From positions 12,956,263 through 13,020,262 of the forward strand of contig OY848918.1 in the NCBI GenBank assembly GCA_963693285.1: DNA of 64,000 bases, read 5' to 3'. Below, in pieces: positions 10,001-24,000 of the stretch. A program made the translations under genes and the position numbers. A model generated the notes under the pieces. The model ran no database searches and had not been told where the DNA came from. It saw only the letters and a list, made by a program, of their open reading frames with translations. The DNA is from Xestospongia muta (lineage: Eukaryota > Porifera > Demospongiae > Haplosclerida > Petrosiidae). The stretch's first letter is position 1. Each line of letters opens with the position of its first letter.

Positions 10001-12013
10001 TCATTCACTTGAACTGTTTCTAAGTAATTTTTACTCATCAATGCATTAGCAAACCTGCTAGTTCATTTTCAAAATTCTGACTACCAAAGATTATGCATTG
10101 TGGTTATATAAATGCTATTTCTATTTTATCACGATCAATTAATGTCACTTTTATGCTGTAATTTGTCATTTTTTAGGGAAGATGTTGGTGTAATTTTTGG
10201 TGGTATTAATACAGATAGTAGTATCTTTGAGCTCACTGCTAAATCTTTCTTGAAAGTGTGTGAAATGTTCTGTAAAACAAAACGTCAAGATTCATTTTCA
10301 TATGTTTTGTTGCTCACTAGTGAGTTATTCTATAATTTAATCTTGATTGTTTCTATTATATCATAGTATCAATTGCTATGACGTTTTATAACTCATGTTC
10401 TATGACAGAAAAGACTAAAACATTATGGCAAAAAAAATTTCTTGATGTAAGTATACTTTTGTTTGAAATATTTATCAAAACTCCTGTGTAGTGAATTGGT
10501 TATGTTAGTTAAAGTATACGATAAGCTAAGACCTGCCAGAAACTAGACCACCTGACATATAACATTTGTTTCTTTCTAATTTAGCATTACAAATCTAATG
10601 GGTTAAGTCAACTCGATGTTGATGGCTTACAAATTGGACTAGAGGCAATGACAACAATACTTGTTGGACATCCTGAACTAATGCTCAGTTGGAAAGATGT
10701 ATCCTCTATCTTCACTTCTAAGATCCATTCAGTTACTATTTTGAAGTAAGTGAAAACATTATAACAAGGTAATATATAATTTATTGTTTAGAAATTTCAT
10801 TGGTGTGTGTGATTGCTATCTGAAAGGAGATAACAATGGAGGGAATTTTCATACAGATTTCTTGAAACCCATTACATCTTTTTATCTGTCTAAAGTTAAT
10901 AAAACAGAGCAACTAAGCTCTGTTAAGAATGAAACAATATGTGAAGTTAGTCAATTATATACTATAGTAATGTAGTGTTGATTGAAATAATTTTTCTAAA
11001 AGCTACATTTCAATTATATTTTATTTTTAGGGATTACGTTTCATTTCCTATTTAATGAACTTAATTCATGGACATCAGTGGTCATTTCCTGATTTTCAAA
11101 TTATGCTTGAGCAATGGTTGTCTATTCTTGTCAATGCTATTGACCTTTCAAACAATGACTGCAGAACATTTATCAAACAATTGATTAATTCGAAGGAACT
11201 AACTCCTTGGAAGGGTTATCATGAATACTTAAACAATGAGGTTTGGTATGAATGATACAATTATAACATATTATAGTATTTGTAGTTGGAGTGTAAACTA
11301 AGGAATCATTGTCACAACATGTCTGTTGAAATCTTTGTTGAAGTTGTTAATATTGGTGATTTTAAAAAGGCAAAGGTCAGTCAATCACTGCATCAATTAT
11401 TTCAAAAAAAAATTGTCTTTTTAATTAAAACTATAATGAAGTTTGACGTCACCGCATACTTTTATGTTATTCATATTTCCTATACAGATAGTAGATACCT
11501 TTCTTGGAAGGTTTGCTCCTCACATGCCCAAGGATATTGTTATCAAAGAGGAGCCATTGAAGAGTCTACTCATACTAGCAAGCACTCAGTAAGCGATGTA
11601 TTGATTGTTTGTTAGCACCTTGTTGACAATTGTTAATAACTGTAAAAGATACTCATGATATATATTTGTATATTTTCTTATTTAGTTTGAATGAACCTAA
11701 ACATCAAGAGGATCTGGTTGCATTTTTCAAAGTGGTTATGGAGTGTTATAGTAAAACTAATCGATCATTAAAATTTCTGACTGATATTCTTGAAGTCGAT
11801 ATCCATCCCTCAGAAAGCTTCAAAATTGAATTTGCTGTCAGTTTAAGAGACTTCATTGTCAATCATAAACTTCAGACGCCAATACATAACAACATAATTA
11901 TTCTATTTGTGAGTTTTTTTAATAAGTCGATCAATTTTACTTTATTTTCTTAGACTAAGTTACCAATGACTGAAAACTCCTTTCTTTGGATGATCGTCAG
12001 TGCTATCATACAG
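7062..12013 (+). CDS. RNF213-like: Gene B part 1: N-terminal arm
   Basis: Exons 7062-7177, 7239-7649, 7841-8016, 9237-9373, 9424-9543, 10177-10319, 10367-10446, 10585-10745, 10792-10945, 11031-11240, 11286-11375, 11488-11588, 11686-11908 and 11954-12013. From the fifth exon onward all have exactly the same length as in gene C, and earlier ones differ by multiples of three, which supports both models. The protein is helical with no recognised catalytic motif. The position fits the RNF213 N-terminal arm, described as a stack of helices. Exon 7239-7649 has a beta-rich start (VLVVYGIASLPQ) and could be a small sensor or adaptor fold; I cannot name it. Identity to C is visibly lower here than further downstream. 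Confidence 0.75.
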
Positions 12014-15000
12014 GTCTTTGTTATAATTGTAATTGTTATTCTGCATGTTGTTATTAAAATGTTTACAATATTCAAATGCAATATAGCATTGTTCCGAAGT
12101 CTATTATTAACCTTCTCAATAAGGGATTATCAAACTTGGCTGATGTTTTTTTGCAGACTTCTGAGTTTGTAGTTTTGATATAACAAATAGAGATTCATGA
12201 ACCATATTATATAACATATCTTCTCAAAGTACATACCTACCTGCTGCCATTATCTATAACATAGCATATGGTAGTACTTACAAGTTGGCAGGTTAATATA
12301 AAGCATATGAACCAACTGATAATTATAGCTTGTCAGGTGATTCATATACAACCTGTCACTATACCTTTAAAACAACTATCTTGATAATGGAAGATATAGA
12401 CCTAACTCAAATATACAAACTGTAAATCTCATAAAAAGATGTATACACTGAAAATTGATTAGTTGTTTGGTTTATTTGATTATACAGGTTGCAATTGCAA
12501 ACTTATTTTGTAGAAAAAGTAAGCACAATACTGTTTTTATTACTAATGTACTACTGTTTATATAGCTATGTAACCATCAATGTCATAGTACATTAGCAAT
12601 CAAAATAGTGTTATGTTTACCTTTTGCATATACAATCTGTATAATCATGTATTTATTATTCAAATCAACCAATCAATTTTGCAGTAATACCATTACCTTT
12701 AATAGAGGCCTGAGACTCTATTTCTTTTCCAAGATTTTGACCAGGTGTCTAAATGGGAAAGGCTTATAAGCAACGTTCTTATTCTTACAATAATCTAATA
12801 ATGCTCACACTAAAATCTCTCACAGCAGACCACTAGAATATTTCAACAGACATAAGATTGACAGAAAAAATGACATGCTCTTGGACATTTTGAAATTTTG
12901 AAGTATAAAGAACAGGAATACCATAGCTATAATTGGGAAGGGAATGGTCAGTAGGTCTCAATTCTAGACCAGGTCGCTATCACACACGCAGTAACAGTAC
13001 CTATATAGAGATGGTCCAGATTTTCTATTTGAATATATTATCAAAAAACACAAAAATATCTCAATACTTGTCAGTCTTCTTCTTTAGGATAATGTCCACG
13101 TTGTGACTGATGTGTAGCCTAAGCAATGTTTTTAAGCATCAAAGTAGTGATAAAAATATTGAATTGTTCATGTTTCTTCTGTTTCTTAATAAGTAAAAGA
13201 TTTGCCATCATTTTTAATCAAGTAATTTTAGTAGTTTTCTATCAAGAGCCACTCTTGAGAAGCCATTTTCTTATGAATAATTAATAGTAATGGAAAGATA
13301 GATGTGAACTGAGAATAGTAGTCTCCTACTTCTGCCATTAAGTATAGACTCTCATGGTTTGATGTTTACCTTAAAAAGAGTTCCAAGAAAATTATTATAT
13401 GACTGTAAGCCTGGCTATGATACAATGAATTAAGTATCATTACAACTTTCTTATTGTATTCTGGAAACCTCTTTGTTGATGGAACAGTTCCAAGTTCCCA
13501 GCTAGTTTTCTGTTATCGCTGTAGTCAAAATAATTATTATTTCTTTATCATAATATGTAAGAATAGTTTTTGAGAGCTGGTTGAGCATGTAACCTCTCTA
13601 CCTTGCAATATACTTTAGCTTTTTCTATATTGGTTATTGAGATTTTGCATTAAAAGAATTAAGCAAACAAGTAAATAAAAATAATGTTTCAAGATGAATA
13701 ATGTCGGGATGGTTAACATAAGTCCAATACAAAGAATGTAAGCATGGTATAGGGATAGCAATTGTAAATTATAAACAGTTTGTATACCTAATTGATAGAT
13801 GTAACATATTAAACTATGATACATGGTCTTTTGTAGGACTAGTTTTGACTGCTTCAGAAACAAAATAAAAGAAATGAATGCAAACAGAGAATACTATTTC
13901 ATTGTAGCTAAACTGAAGCTTAGTTTTTTACTTCTGGCAGTAAGTATAGACTATTTTTAGTGAGCTTAAAAGAAGATCCAGGATCATTATTGTATGATTG
14001 ATAAGACAGTGACTGTAAGGCTAGTTACGATGCATTGAATTTCCTTGTTGTCTAGAACTCATGATGAAATAATTTCAAGTTCCCGGCTACTATCCTGTTA
14101 TTAATTTATTTAATTAGTAATTAATAAAACTTTTTCATCGGATTATGTTAAAACTTGGAACCTTGTTGACTTTCAGCATGCTACAACTTTTGCTATTGAC
14201 TTACGAAAACACTTGCATTTAAAAATCAAGTAAACAAAGTAAATAAAAAATATTTTCTGAAAAAACAAGTACATTTGGGGATGGATAATATCAGTCCAAT
14301 ACAAAGAATCCAAATGAGATGGCAGTTATATCATCCCTATATAATAGCACAGGTAGTACAAACAACTAAAATCACTTAAATAGCACCAGTGATGTATTAT
14401 TCCATTCTATGCCTGTGCTATGTATAGGAATTGTTCAATTGCCATCCTTACTCTCTTGTTTCCATTGACAAATAACACTGAATGACACTCATAATCGTGT
14501 TCTAGGTTCCGCTGTATATACGTATAAAAATAAAATCTGCATACTACTAAATGCATAAATATATGAAAACAACAATAATGTAGCCTTTTAGTATAAGAGG
14601 TAAAGTTTTCTACTAGATTTATTAAATAATAAATACAAAAAGAGTGAAAAACACAACACAAGTCATTAAATGTGTACAATATACTATTTTTTGTGCACAA
14701 ACCATGTATCATGGTATCCACAAAGATTTCCCAGTTGATTGATAAAGGATGGTTCACATAACGACACAAAGCCTTGCGTGATGTTGCGTTGCCTACATAG
14801 ATCAATTTATGAACACAGTGCATGCATGACCCACAAATGTGACGTGTTGCAACACAAGGATAGAATTGATTTCTATTTTGACATTTCAACCCATGTGTTC
14901 AGTCAATCAGATTTCAATAATCACTTGTTTACACATACCAACATTTTTTATAGCAGACAAAAACATATTGAAGCTGTTTGTTGTTTTGCTTGCTTGTAAC

Positions 15001-18000
15001 AAGTATCTAGCCGAAGCTACAAGGATCCAAGCCCAAGAGAAAATACATAAAAACATGTGGCTAGCTGATAACTGAAACCATTTTCCACTAATAGAGTTTA
15101 TAATAATGAGGGCAGAGTTTTAGTTCACATGAGTCTGTTTGTTTGTATTAACAGTATTTACACTACACTACATGATGCAACGGTAAGTACACAATGCGAC
15201 ACATATACAAGCATAGTTTTGTGAACCCACCTTAAGTGTTAATAGAAACATTTATGAACTTTGCAAAAATGACTGAAATGATTAATTTATAAACTTGTGA
15301 TTATATATACCTAAGTACATGTGTATTGCTGCATACTATTTGTACACTATTAAGTAATTATCAATTTCTTTAAATCTTTTTACCCAGGAGGTCTTTCAAA
15401 GTGGCTTACAATTTGATTGTAATGTACTAGACTGCTTATCTCACTTTTGTTCACCTGATTTACAAGAGGAGCATATTCGTTCTATTAAAATTCGTGCAGT
15501 TTTCAGTATTTTCTTAACTACAACGAAAGATATGAACCTTTCTTCAGAAAATTTTCATTGTCTTCAAGAATATAGCTCAATAATAAGTGCAATGGCAAAG
15601 TCATTTCAAAACGTTTGGAATGCTTTTAAAAGTTGGGAAGGTGTTGATAAGGAACCTACTATCGAGATGTTCAGAATAAGAGTGGAGAATATACCTGAAT
15701 TTCATCAGTTTGTCGATGGTGTTTTGAATTGTTTCAAAAGTTTTGTTAAAGATACCAGACAACTAATAAGAGATAAAGATGTCACCTATGATAATTTATA
15801 TGCATTATACACTGATTATGAGGTGTATGAAGCAATGTCACAGTGTGTTTCCAAAGTTTTTTTTAGTGAGGTTGATGTTATTTTGAAAGAAGAATTGTCA
15901 GATCTTATAAAGTGCTATGATAACTGTGTGAATGAGATCAAAAAATTATTGGTTAGGTCACCCAAAAATTATCCAGAATTAGCCACGTAAGTACATGACA
16001 ATAATAGCTTTTTATTTGTATTTATATAATAATTATTAATGTATATAGGTCACATGTTCAAACTGTACTGACAAAGTATGGTATAGAACTTACTCTGTTA
16101 CTGGATGCTCATCTCAAGAAGTTGCTTATACCATCTACTGGTCATCATGAAATTTCCTCAGCTGATGGCTCACAAGTCTACACTGTGATTACTTATCGAG
16201 CTAACCCAAGCAGTCAGTTGTCATCTCTTGAATCATTAAAAGATAGTCTGACAATATTTTTTGAACCATTGAAAGACTCGTTAGACACTCTTGTTTTCAT
16301 TGACTTAAAAAACTGTCAAATCTTCAAAAAATGCATTAGCTATTTCCTTGAAAACTTGTCTTCAACATATCTACTTAGTCGCCAGCGTTCTCACACCGTC
16401 ATTACAGATCCCAACGAGTTTGATCATGATTATGAAAAAAGAATAGTTCAATTGAACACTGCTGTTCAAAAAGCTGAGACTGTTGTGGTATCTTTAATAG
16501 AAAACAAAGCAAGAATGGATATTATTGGTGACATTTTCAACTCCAATGACCTTAAGAGCATTGACTTATTAGTAGAAAACAAGTCACTACAGCAATATTA
16601 CAAGTTAAAAAATGGTCATGAAATTTTTGTTGATGTCTCTGCTAGTTTCACGGCATTATTAGAACTCTATGCTGTATATAAGCATATTTTTGCTTTGCAG
16701 AAAACTTGTGAATTATTTGGTCTTTATAAGTGCCTGAATGACCATAAGATGATTCAGTTAATTAAAATTGCAAAGGATGTTGATGTAGCTCTGAAGGCGA
16801 GTAAATTTGAGTTACAAAACACAGATTTTATTACTTCACCTGATGCCTGTGTTATGGTATTGACTATCAAAGATATATTTAGTATTGATGACATCATCGA
16901 CAATCATTGTTTCAGTTTATTCTCTCTTTTACAACATGGATGTCCTCTATATGGATTTGCTCAAGAGAGAGGTTATAATTTAAGTAATGGTATGGAGACT
17001 TTTCGCCAAGAATATCAATTAGTAACCGCAGACCTTTTACATGAAGATCATCATGAAGAGCTATTAGCAGTTCTACTTGGTGCTATGGAATTGACTTCTT
17101 GTTTCTTTGATGAATCATGTTCTCTTCTTGACCTTTGGACTAGTATAAACAAGATTAGCAATGTATCAGCTGCAACAGCTCAACTTAAGACAGTTAATGA
17201 AGAAATAGGTCTTATCAGGATCTGGTTCAATAGAATATCTGTAAGTTGACTAACTTGTAAATCAATATGTCAGTAGATAAATGATGAATGAATGGGTTGT
17301 TGTCTAATGTTGTTTAATAGCAGAGAGATAGAGTAATGACAGGCAGATAGTTTATAGAGCATGTCATTGTAGATTATAGAATATTGTTTATTATTATATT
17401 TTTCCTTTTTAGGAAGGGTCTCAAGAAATGAGTGAGAATACTTTACAATGTATTCTTCGTTCTGGATCTTATCACTTCTTTTGTGATGAATATCATGTCG
17501 AGGTTAAATTACAATTCAATCCATTTAGTGTTAATCAGAGAGGTAAATTGAGCGGTTGTACCATTACATATATGAAACCGGTTACTTTTCTACTTAAATA
17601 GACCAGCCACTTAAAGAATGGTCTAGTAATAAAATGGAAGAATTCATTCGGCAGTTAACCTTGATAAATTCTGAAATAGAATGTAGTGGTGATCAACTTG
17701 GTATTAATTTTAGATGGTTTCAACAGGTAATTTAACTATACAGTATGATGTAATTTTATATTACACTTATATTGTTACACTTATCCAGTTTAATATAGCT
17801 GCAATGGAATTACGAGGTTGCTATTGTCAATTGCAACATGATGGTCATCCACTTTATTTGAAAGAATCATCAGAACAATATTTATTATATCCTCAGTATG
17901 AAAGATTACAATTACTAAAAGACAAAGTATGATGAAGCTCATATAACATTGTTTAATATTTAATACCATATAGGTGACAGCTTGTAAGAAGCAACTGACA

Positions 18001-21000
18001 GAGTTTATTGATGTCTTTGTTGAATCCAGAAATAATTTTCCCTTGTTGTCATTTGTAAGCACGCAAAGACTAAAAGCAATTTATGGAAACTTAGAAAAGG
18101 AATATCCAGATTTTGATGACCTTTTGAGAGATGTTGGTTTTCTCTTTAATTTAGACATAAACTCTTGTCATGTTATACATAAAGTTAGTCACAAAGAGTC
18201 TATAATTAATTTACAAAAGCTAATAATTATTTATTTTATAGGAACTCTCTAAATATCATCAAGCTGACAGAAATAGCATCAATGAAGAACCAGATTTAGA
18301 ACATCCTGCTAAAATAATTGGGTGTTTTTTGAGTAGGCTTGTCAATCAACCTGAATTAAAACCATATCTTTCTGATGCTGTTCTACCACAAAAAGGAAAT
18401 CGTAGAGGAGATCCAATTACAATCTCTTTAATTTCTGTTTTTGATTATTCTAATTTAGACATAATTCGATTAATATACTGGAGTTTTGATAAAAGCTTTC
18501 CACTATTTTGTCAGCTGTTTAGATGTTCATCAAATACATGTAAAGAAGACATTGAGTTATTTTTTGACAGAATCTATAATTTTCCTCAATCAAAATATCT
18601 TGTACTAGGAATCAATTTAATTGGAAATGACTTGCAACAAGTGAGTCAGTCTTTATATGATATTCACTATCCTTGTATTCTAATATTGTGAATAGGTCTT
18701 TTTAAAACGATTCTCTAAATTGAAATCAAATGTTCACAGAAAATCTGATCACTTCAGAACAATAGACATCTTTGTAGTTGAGTACTCTCCTTCACTCTTT
18801 AGACACATACCATGGATTGCTACCACAACCAAATTTGTAAATATTTGCTTTTTTCATTTGATTATTTTTACTGAATTTAATTTAGGACAAAGATAAACTA
18901 TATCATTTTGCTGATATATATGCTCATTTAAGGGATCAAAAAATTGGTAAAGAATTTAAGCGATTTCAAGTTATTTATGGACTTCCAGGTAAATAGAATA
19001 TAGAAATTATTAAATTTGTATTATAGTGTAAAACTGATTACCTATATATTATATACAATAATTGAAGCTGTTATTATAACATCTTCTAAGAAGACTGGGG
19101 TTATATGTTTTTAGTTGATAACCACTTTATATCAAGTTTTATATTGATTAGTTTGTTAATAAAAATAGACAATTTTAAAACATTTATTTTGATTTTTTTA
19201 TGAGAAAGAGACTTATAAATTAGTTGTGTTTTTAGGTAGTGGAAAGACACATTACATCAAGACTTGTCTTAGCAGTGACTTTCATAAAACATCAAAGATG
19301 ATCAGTATCAATGAAACCTTCAACAAGACTGAAGTTGTTCAACAACTAGTAGAACTTAGTTTGACCACCTATGATTTGGCACTCTTTTTGAATATCAATT
19401 TAGTATGGCCTCAAGTAAGTGATTTGTCATTTTAAAATATATATTATGATTTACATTTATAGATGTGGGACAGAGAAGAATACAAAAAAGTATTTTATCA
19501 ACTTGTAGATGATGTAAACTGGTTCTTCTTTGATTACTTCATACTTGGCTATGTTGATGTTCCTGTGAATACTAGTGCTGACTCAACTTCTCCTGGTTGT
19601 CTTTCACTACCTTTGGTAGCTAATGCATCTACATCTGTTTATATTGAAGTTAGTTATTAAATAATAATTATGGATCTGATATGTAAAGGGTGTATTAAAA
19701 TTATAGTGGACCACACATTATGTTTATTTACATATGGTTTTTCCATTTTTGATAAATAAGTAAATAATCCCCTCTGGTCTATGTTAAGTGCACTACTTAC
19801 TAATTTAGCATTTTTAATGTAGTCAAAAAATAGTGTGTATTAATTTTAGCAAACATCACCCAATTCAACCATGAAGTATAACTTTTGTTTGTACTAATTT
19901 TAACAATCACTACTGTATTTGGTAAAATTACATTATGTTTATTTACATTAATTAATTTATTATATTTAGCTAGTATAGTAGTTATTGAGTAATAACCAGT
20001 CATTGCATGTGCATATATTTTAATTTGTTGATTTTAAAGTCATATATACAGCAATTATAAGAAATTGATAACTTTCAGTGATACTTATTATAGAAATAAC
20101 TAAAAATTATTTCTTTAACTCAGTATACTGTTTGACCTACAACAATCTTATAATTCTTTTGCTTGCAAAATGTGCTAAACCTATATAGATTTCTGAAGTT
20201 ATAAATGTTCATTTGTAGGCTCCATACTGGAAAATTGTCAATGATTGTTATGCAACAGATGAAAAATGTCTTGATCAGTCATACGAAAAGTTCAAAGATC
20301 TCTTTCCTGTCTTTGCTCTACTTGGTGAGAAGATTACTCCTCCAATATGGTTTGATGTAAAAAGTAATCCTGGTGTGCAGCTAGTTTGTAAATACATTGT
20401 CGGATATAGAGAAAAAAGACTGGACTACATTATTAAAAGTATGTTCACTCTGTAAATATTGTATAAAATATAATGTTATTACTTTGTATTTTGATATATC
20501 TAGTTGATTATTGTATATGCAAGTTATAGCCCAACCATAATGCCTGTATATAGTGTGCTATAAACAGCCCATAGAGTATAAACCTGTTTATGTAGTGTCA
20601 AATTGTTGGCATAAGCTAGTTAGGCTGTTTTGGCTTGATGCAATGAAAAAAGTCAAAGTGATATCACCTCTAATGTGTCTTATTTCAACTCTTTTAGAGG
20701 CCAGAGACCCTCCAATTGAAATTAATAAAATTATGAAGGATATTACTCCCAGTGAGTGTCAGAGAATACTCTATGATACTTTTCCAATGGTTGAAGTTAG
20801 AGGGAAAAAAATCATGGAGGCTTTGTATTTGAGGTGGGTTCTGTTGGCATTATAAATTATAATATTTCTTGTCATTTGCTACTTAGCTAAGGATATTTTG
20901 TGCATCAGGATATTCTATGTACAGATACAATAATGATATTATTTTTAACTTTATTTGTAACTAATTGACTGAAAGAACAATTGAAGTTCATTACATTCTT

Positions 21001-24000
21001 TATATTTAGTTACATGGAAAGAAGATGCATATTTCTTGAGAATTGTCCTCATCTTCGTTACAATGAAGGCTACAGAGAAACTATAAGAAACAGTGAAGGG
21101 AGAGTGATTGGAGAGCGAAACACGGGAAAAATGAGGTCTACATTGTTTGCTATAATGAAAGAAGAAGTTGGAAATTTTTGTAAGCAGTCTTTGTCATGGT
21201 CGTCTGATGTTCATAGACAGGTTTGTTTATAGCTTAAAGTTATTATATTTTCTATACATAAATTATTATGAACAAGCTGGTCCAAATATGTGAAGACATT
21301 CATGATGATATAATCTATTATCACAAATTTATGTGTAAAGCAAACTACAGTCACACTTATAGAGTTTTTGTAATTTTAAATACCTCTAAAACTATGTTCC
21401 ATAAATTAATTACTGTGTATTTAATAAGTATTTTTTTTATTTAGTTGATATATGACTTCAATAGTAGTGGAAGTACATTCAGATTTCTCTGTACTCATCC
21501 AGAACGTCTGCCACCAGATGAATATTCAAACCTTCAAGCAATTGGAATTGACATAGGAACACTCAAGTATGTTTAACTTTAATTGAAGAAATAGCATTTT
21601 AAAATTTTAATATTTTAGAGAGCGACTCAGCACTCAACTACTTCATGAATATCTTTCTGCTGCTCTTAATGTTAACAGGAATCGAGAAACCAAGGAAATT
21701 AAACTAATAAAAGATAAAAAATTTGTTTTAACAAGAGATTTTGTTCAAAAAATGTTAAATATTCATGAGAGGAAGGAATGTGGTATTCCAGTGGTCATTG
21801 AAGGAGAAACTGGTGTTGGAAAGTCTTTTCTTCTTGAGTTACTTGCTGATCTGTGGAATGAGTCTTGGAACCAACAGTTGAAAAAACAGAGGCAAAATAT
21901 AAAAGTAGATAATTTTATTATTTTCATTTTCATTATAATATAATTGCTATCATAGGAATATCTTCTTGAAAATGTTTCCCTGTTAAAAGCGCGAGATTCA
22001 ACAACTGACAAATTGTTAAATACAACACTTTCTAATTTGCAAGCAGAAAAAGAAAAAGTATCTCTTAGAGACTTACGACAAATTTTAAGACTACATGATC
22101 CCAATACACCTTCTAAACAATTATTTGAAATATTTAGGAGCAAGATTGAAGTTGATTCTTATGATCCAGTGTTATCAAGTTTAGTATTACCAAGTGATTC
22201 CACTTACAAAGGTGAATTTAGTGATTTATTGCAGCAAATGCAGCGAGGTTGTGATGTGGAGGTAATGTTTATAATTTTTTATGTAAACATTTCTATTAAT
22301 ACTCCTTATTAGACAATGGCCGAAGTGTTAAATGGTATTCTTTATGGTCGTCTAAAGAGCACTTTCTATAAACTAAGCATTCATACTGGTAAGTTTGGCC
22401 CCAACAGTTTGGTAAGCATTGTTATAGTCATTTCTTCAATTTTCTAAAACTAATTGAATAAAAAATGTAAAACTAGCTGTCATTTATGTGATTTCTATGG
22501 ATTTTGTGTTATACTCTAGCCATGAAGCCTGAAGAAATCAGGGTGTTCTTTCGTGATGTTAGCCAACATTCCAACTCTTTATTAACAAGATATAATCACT
22601 ACTTAGAGCACAAAAAGAAAGCAACCTTTAAAGAATATCAGAAACCTATAGTCACTGTAAGTAGACTTTTTCTGCTCTAAAGTTATATTTTTATGTTGTC
22701 TATTTTGTGTAACTTCAAATAATTTTTAAAATAATATATTCAGGTGTTTTTGGATGAAATTAATACTTGTTCCTGTCCTGGATATTTGAAGGAAATCATT
22801 ACTGATGGCTCTGCTAGTATAAGTGTAAGTTCTTAAATCATTCTTTTAGAATTTATTTTATTTTTTGGAAGCTTATAATGAAGAAATGCTCCTAGCCATA
22901 TCCTAATCTAGGACTACTCCATTTATAATGTTTTTGTTGCAGTTTTCAATCTCTGCTTTGCTAAGATAATTAGACAAAGATAAATCAGCTATCCAAGTAT
23001 TTTGTTTATGTTAAGTTTTTGAATAAATATTTTGTGCTTACCATTTTCTGATCTGACTTATTGACATGTCTGGAGACGTAGTTAATTGCTAGATAATTGC
23101 ATCCCTTTACACTAATACCAATACTATCATTGCAAAGACTTAATCTGCAATAGCTCTTTAGCATACTTTCTTAGGTTCTCTGTTTTTAATTCTTCCTAGT
23201 AACGAACCCTTATTGCTCAATGGATGGGCAAAGGTTACAGGACATGTTTCGTGCATGTGTGTCTGTTCCAAAAGCATTGGCATTTCAGTAGTGTTTATCA
23301 TTCTTAAAAATTTCTAAGTAGAGTATGGAATTATCTACATTTTCACCTTGGGAATCTTTTTTGGGGGGAGGGATTTTTTTATTTTGGTTTTTCATTTTAA
23401 AAAAATAGTATAGCTCCTGCATAACTTGCATATTTTCACAGATATTATGATACTTAATTATTTTTGAAATAACCTCTATTGCCTATTTTATTTAAGAAGT
23501 TTTCATATACTGCATAAAATCTTGAATAAAATATGAAGCTAACTCTACAGTATCACAATGCAGCAAAGTTACGTTCTTTAGTGCTTTCATGTTAATGGGT
23601 AATTGGCCTTGCCCCATTGTTACATATTCATTTACAAAATGCTTCATGTTTTACTAATTAAACTCTGGCTCTCTTATTTGTCTATTATAGGGTCAAAAAA
23701 TCGCTTCAAACATATTCATTGTTGCAGCTTGTAATCCTCATCGAGGTAACAGTTTGGCCTCCATAGAAAAGACATCTGATGAGAACTGGTTTAGAAGCTC
23801 TTATTATGTCCAGTCCCTTCCTCCAACTCTTGAGCTTATTATGTGGGACTATGGACAATTACAAGAGGGCCATGAAAAAGAGTATATAAGAGAAAAATTC
23901 ATTCTCACTTATAATGATTTGTCATCTCTTGAATACACTTTTCTTACTGAACGGATAGCTAAAGCTCAAAAATTTATTAGACATTGTGCCTATAAAACAT

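Larger units (their letters stand above)
12014..15387. other. 3.4-kb intron of gene B
   Basis: The largest intron in the window; the C equivalent is 1.3 kb (47758-49037). It contains a 169-bp palindromic element (12478-12646), a diverged tandem duplication (about 13310-14345) and a reverse-strand open frame of 160 codons (14407-14889) that I do not recognise and do not consider a gene. No match to the transposon in the C intron was seen here. Confidence 0.6.

Noticed and set aside
9621..10176. A complete second TA-flanked transposon in the gene B intron
   Set aside because: Only one end (9621-9640) matches; no matching right end or transposase sequence was found.
14407..14889. Reverse-strand open frame of 160 codons in the long intron of gene B
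   Set aside because: Odd composition (many Cys, His, Phe, Tyr), no recognised motif, no counterpart in gene C and it lies in AT-rich repeated DNA. It looks like a chance open frame.
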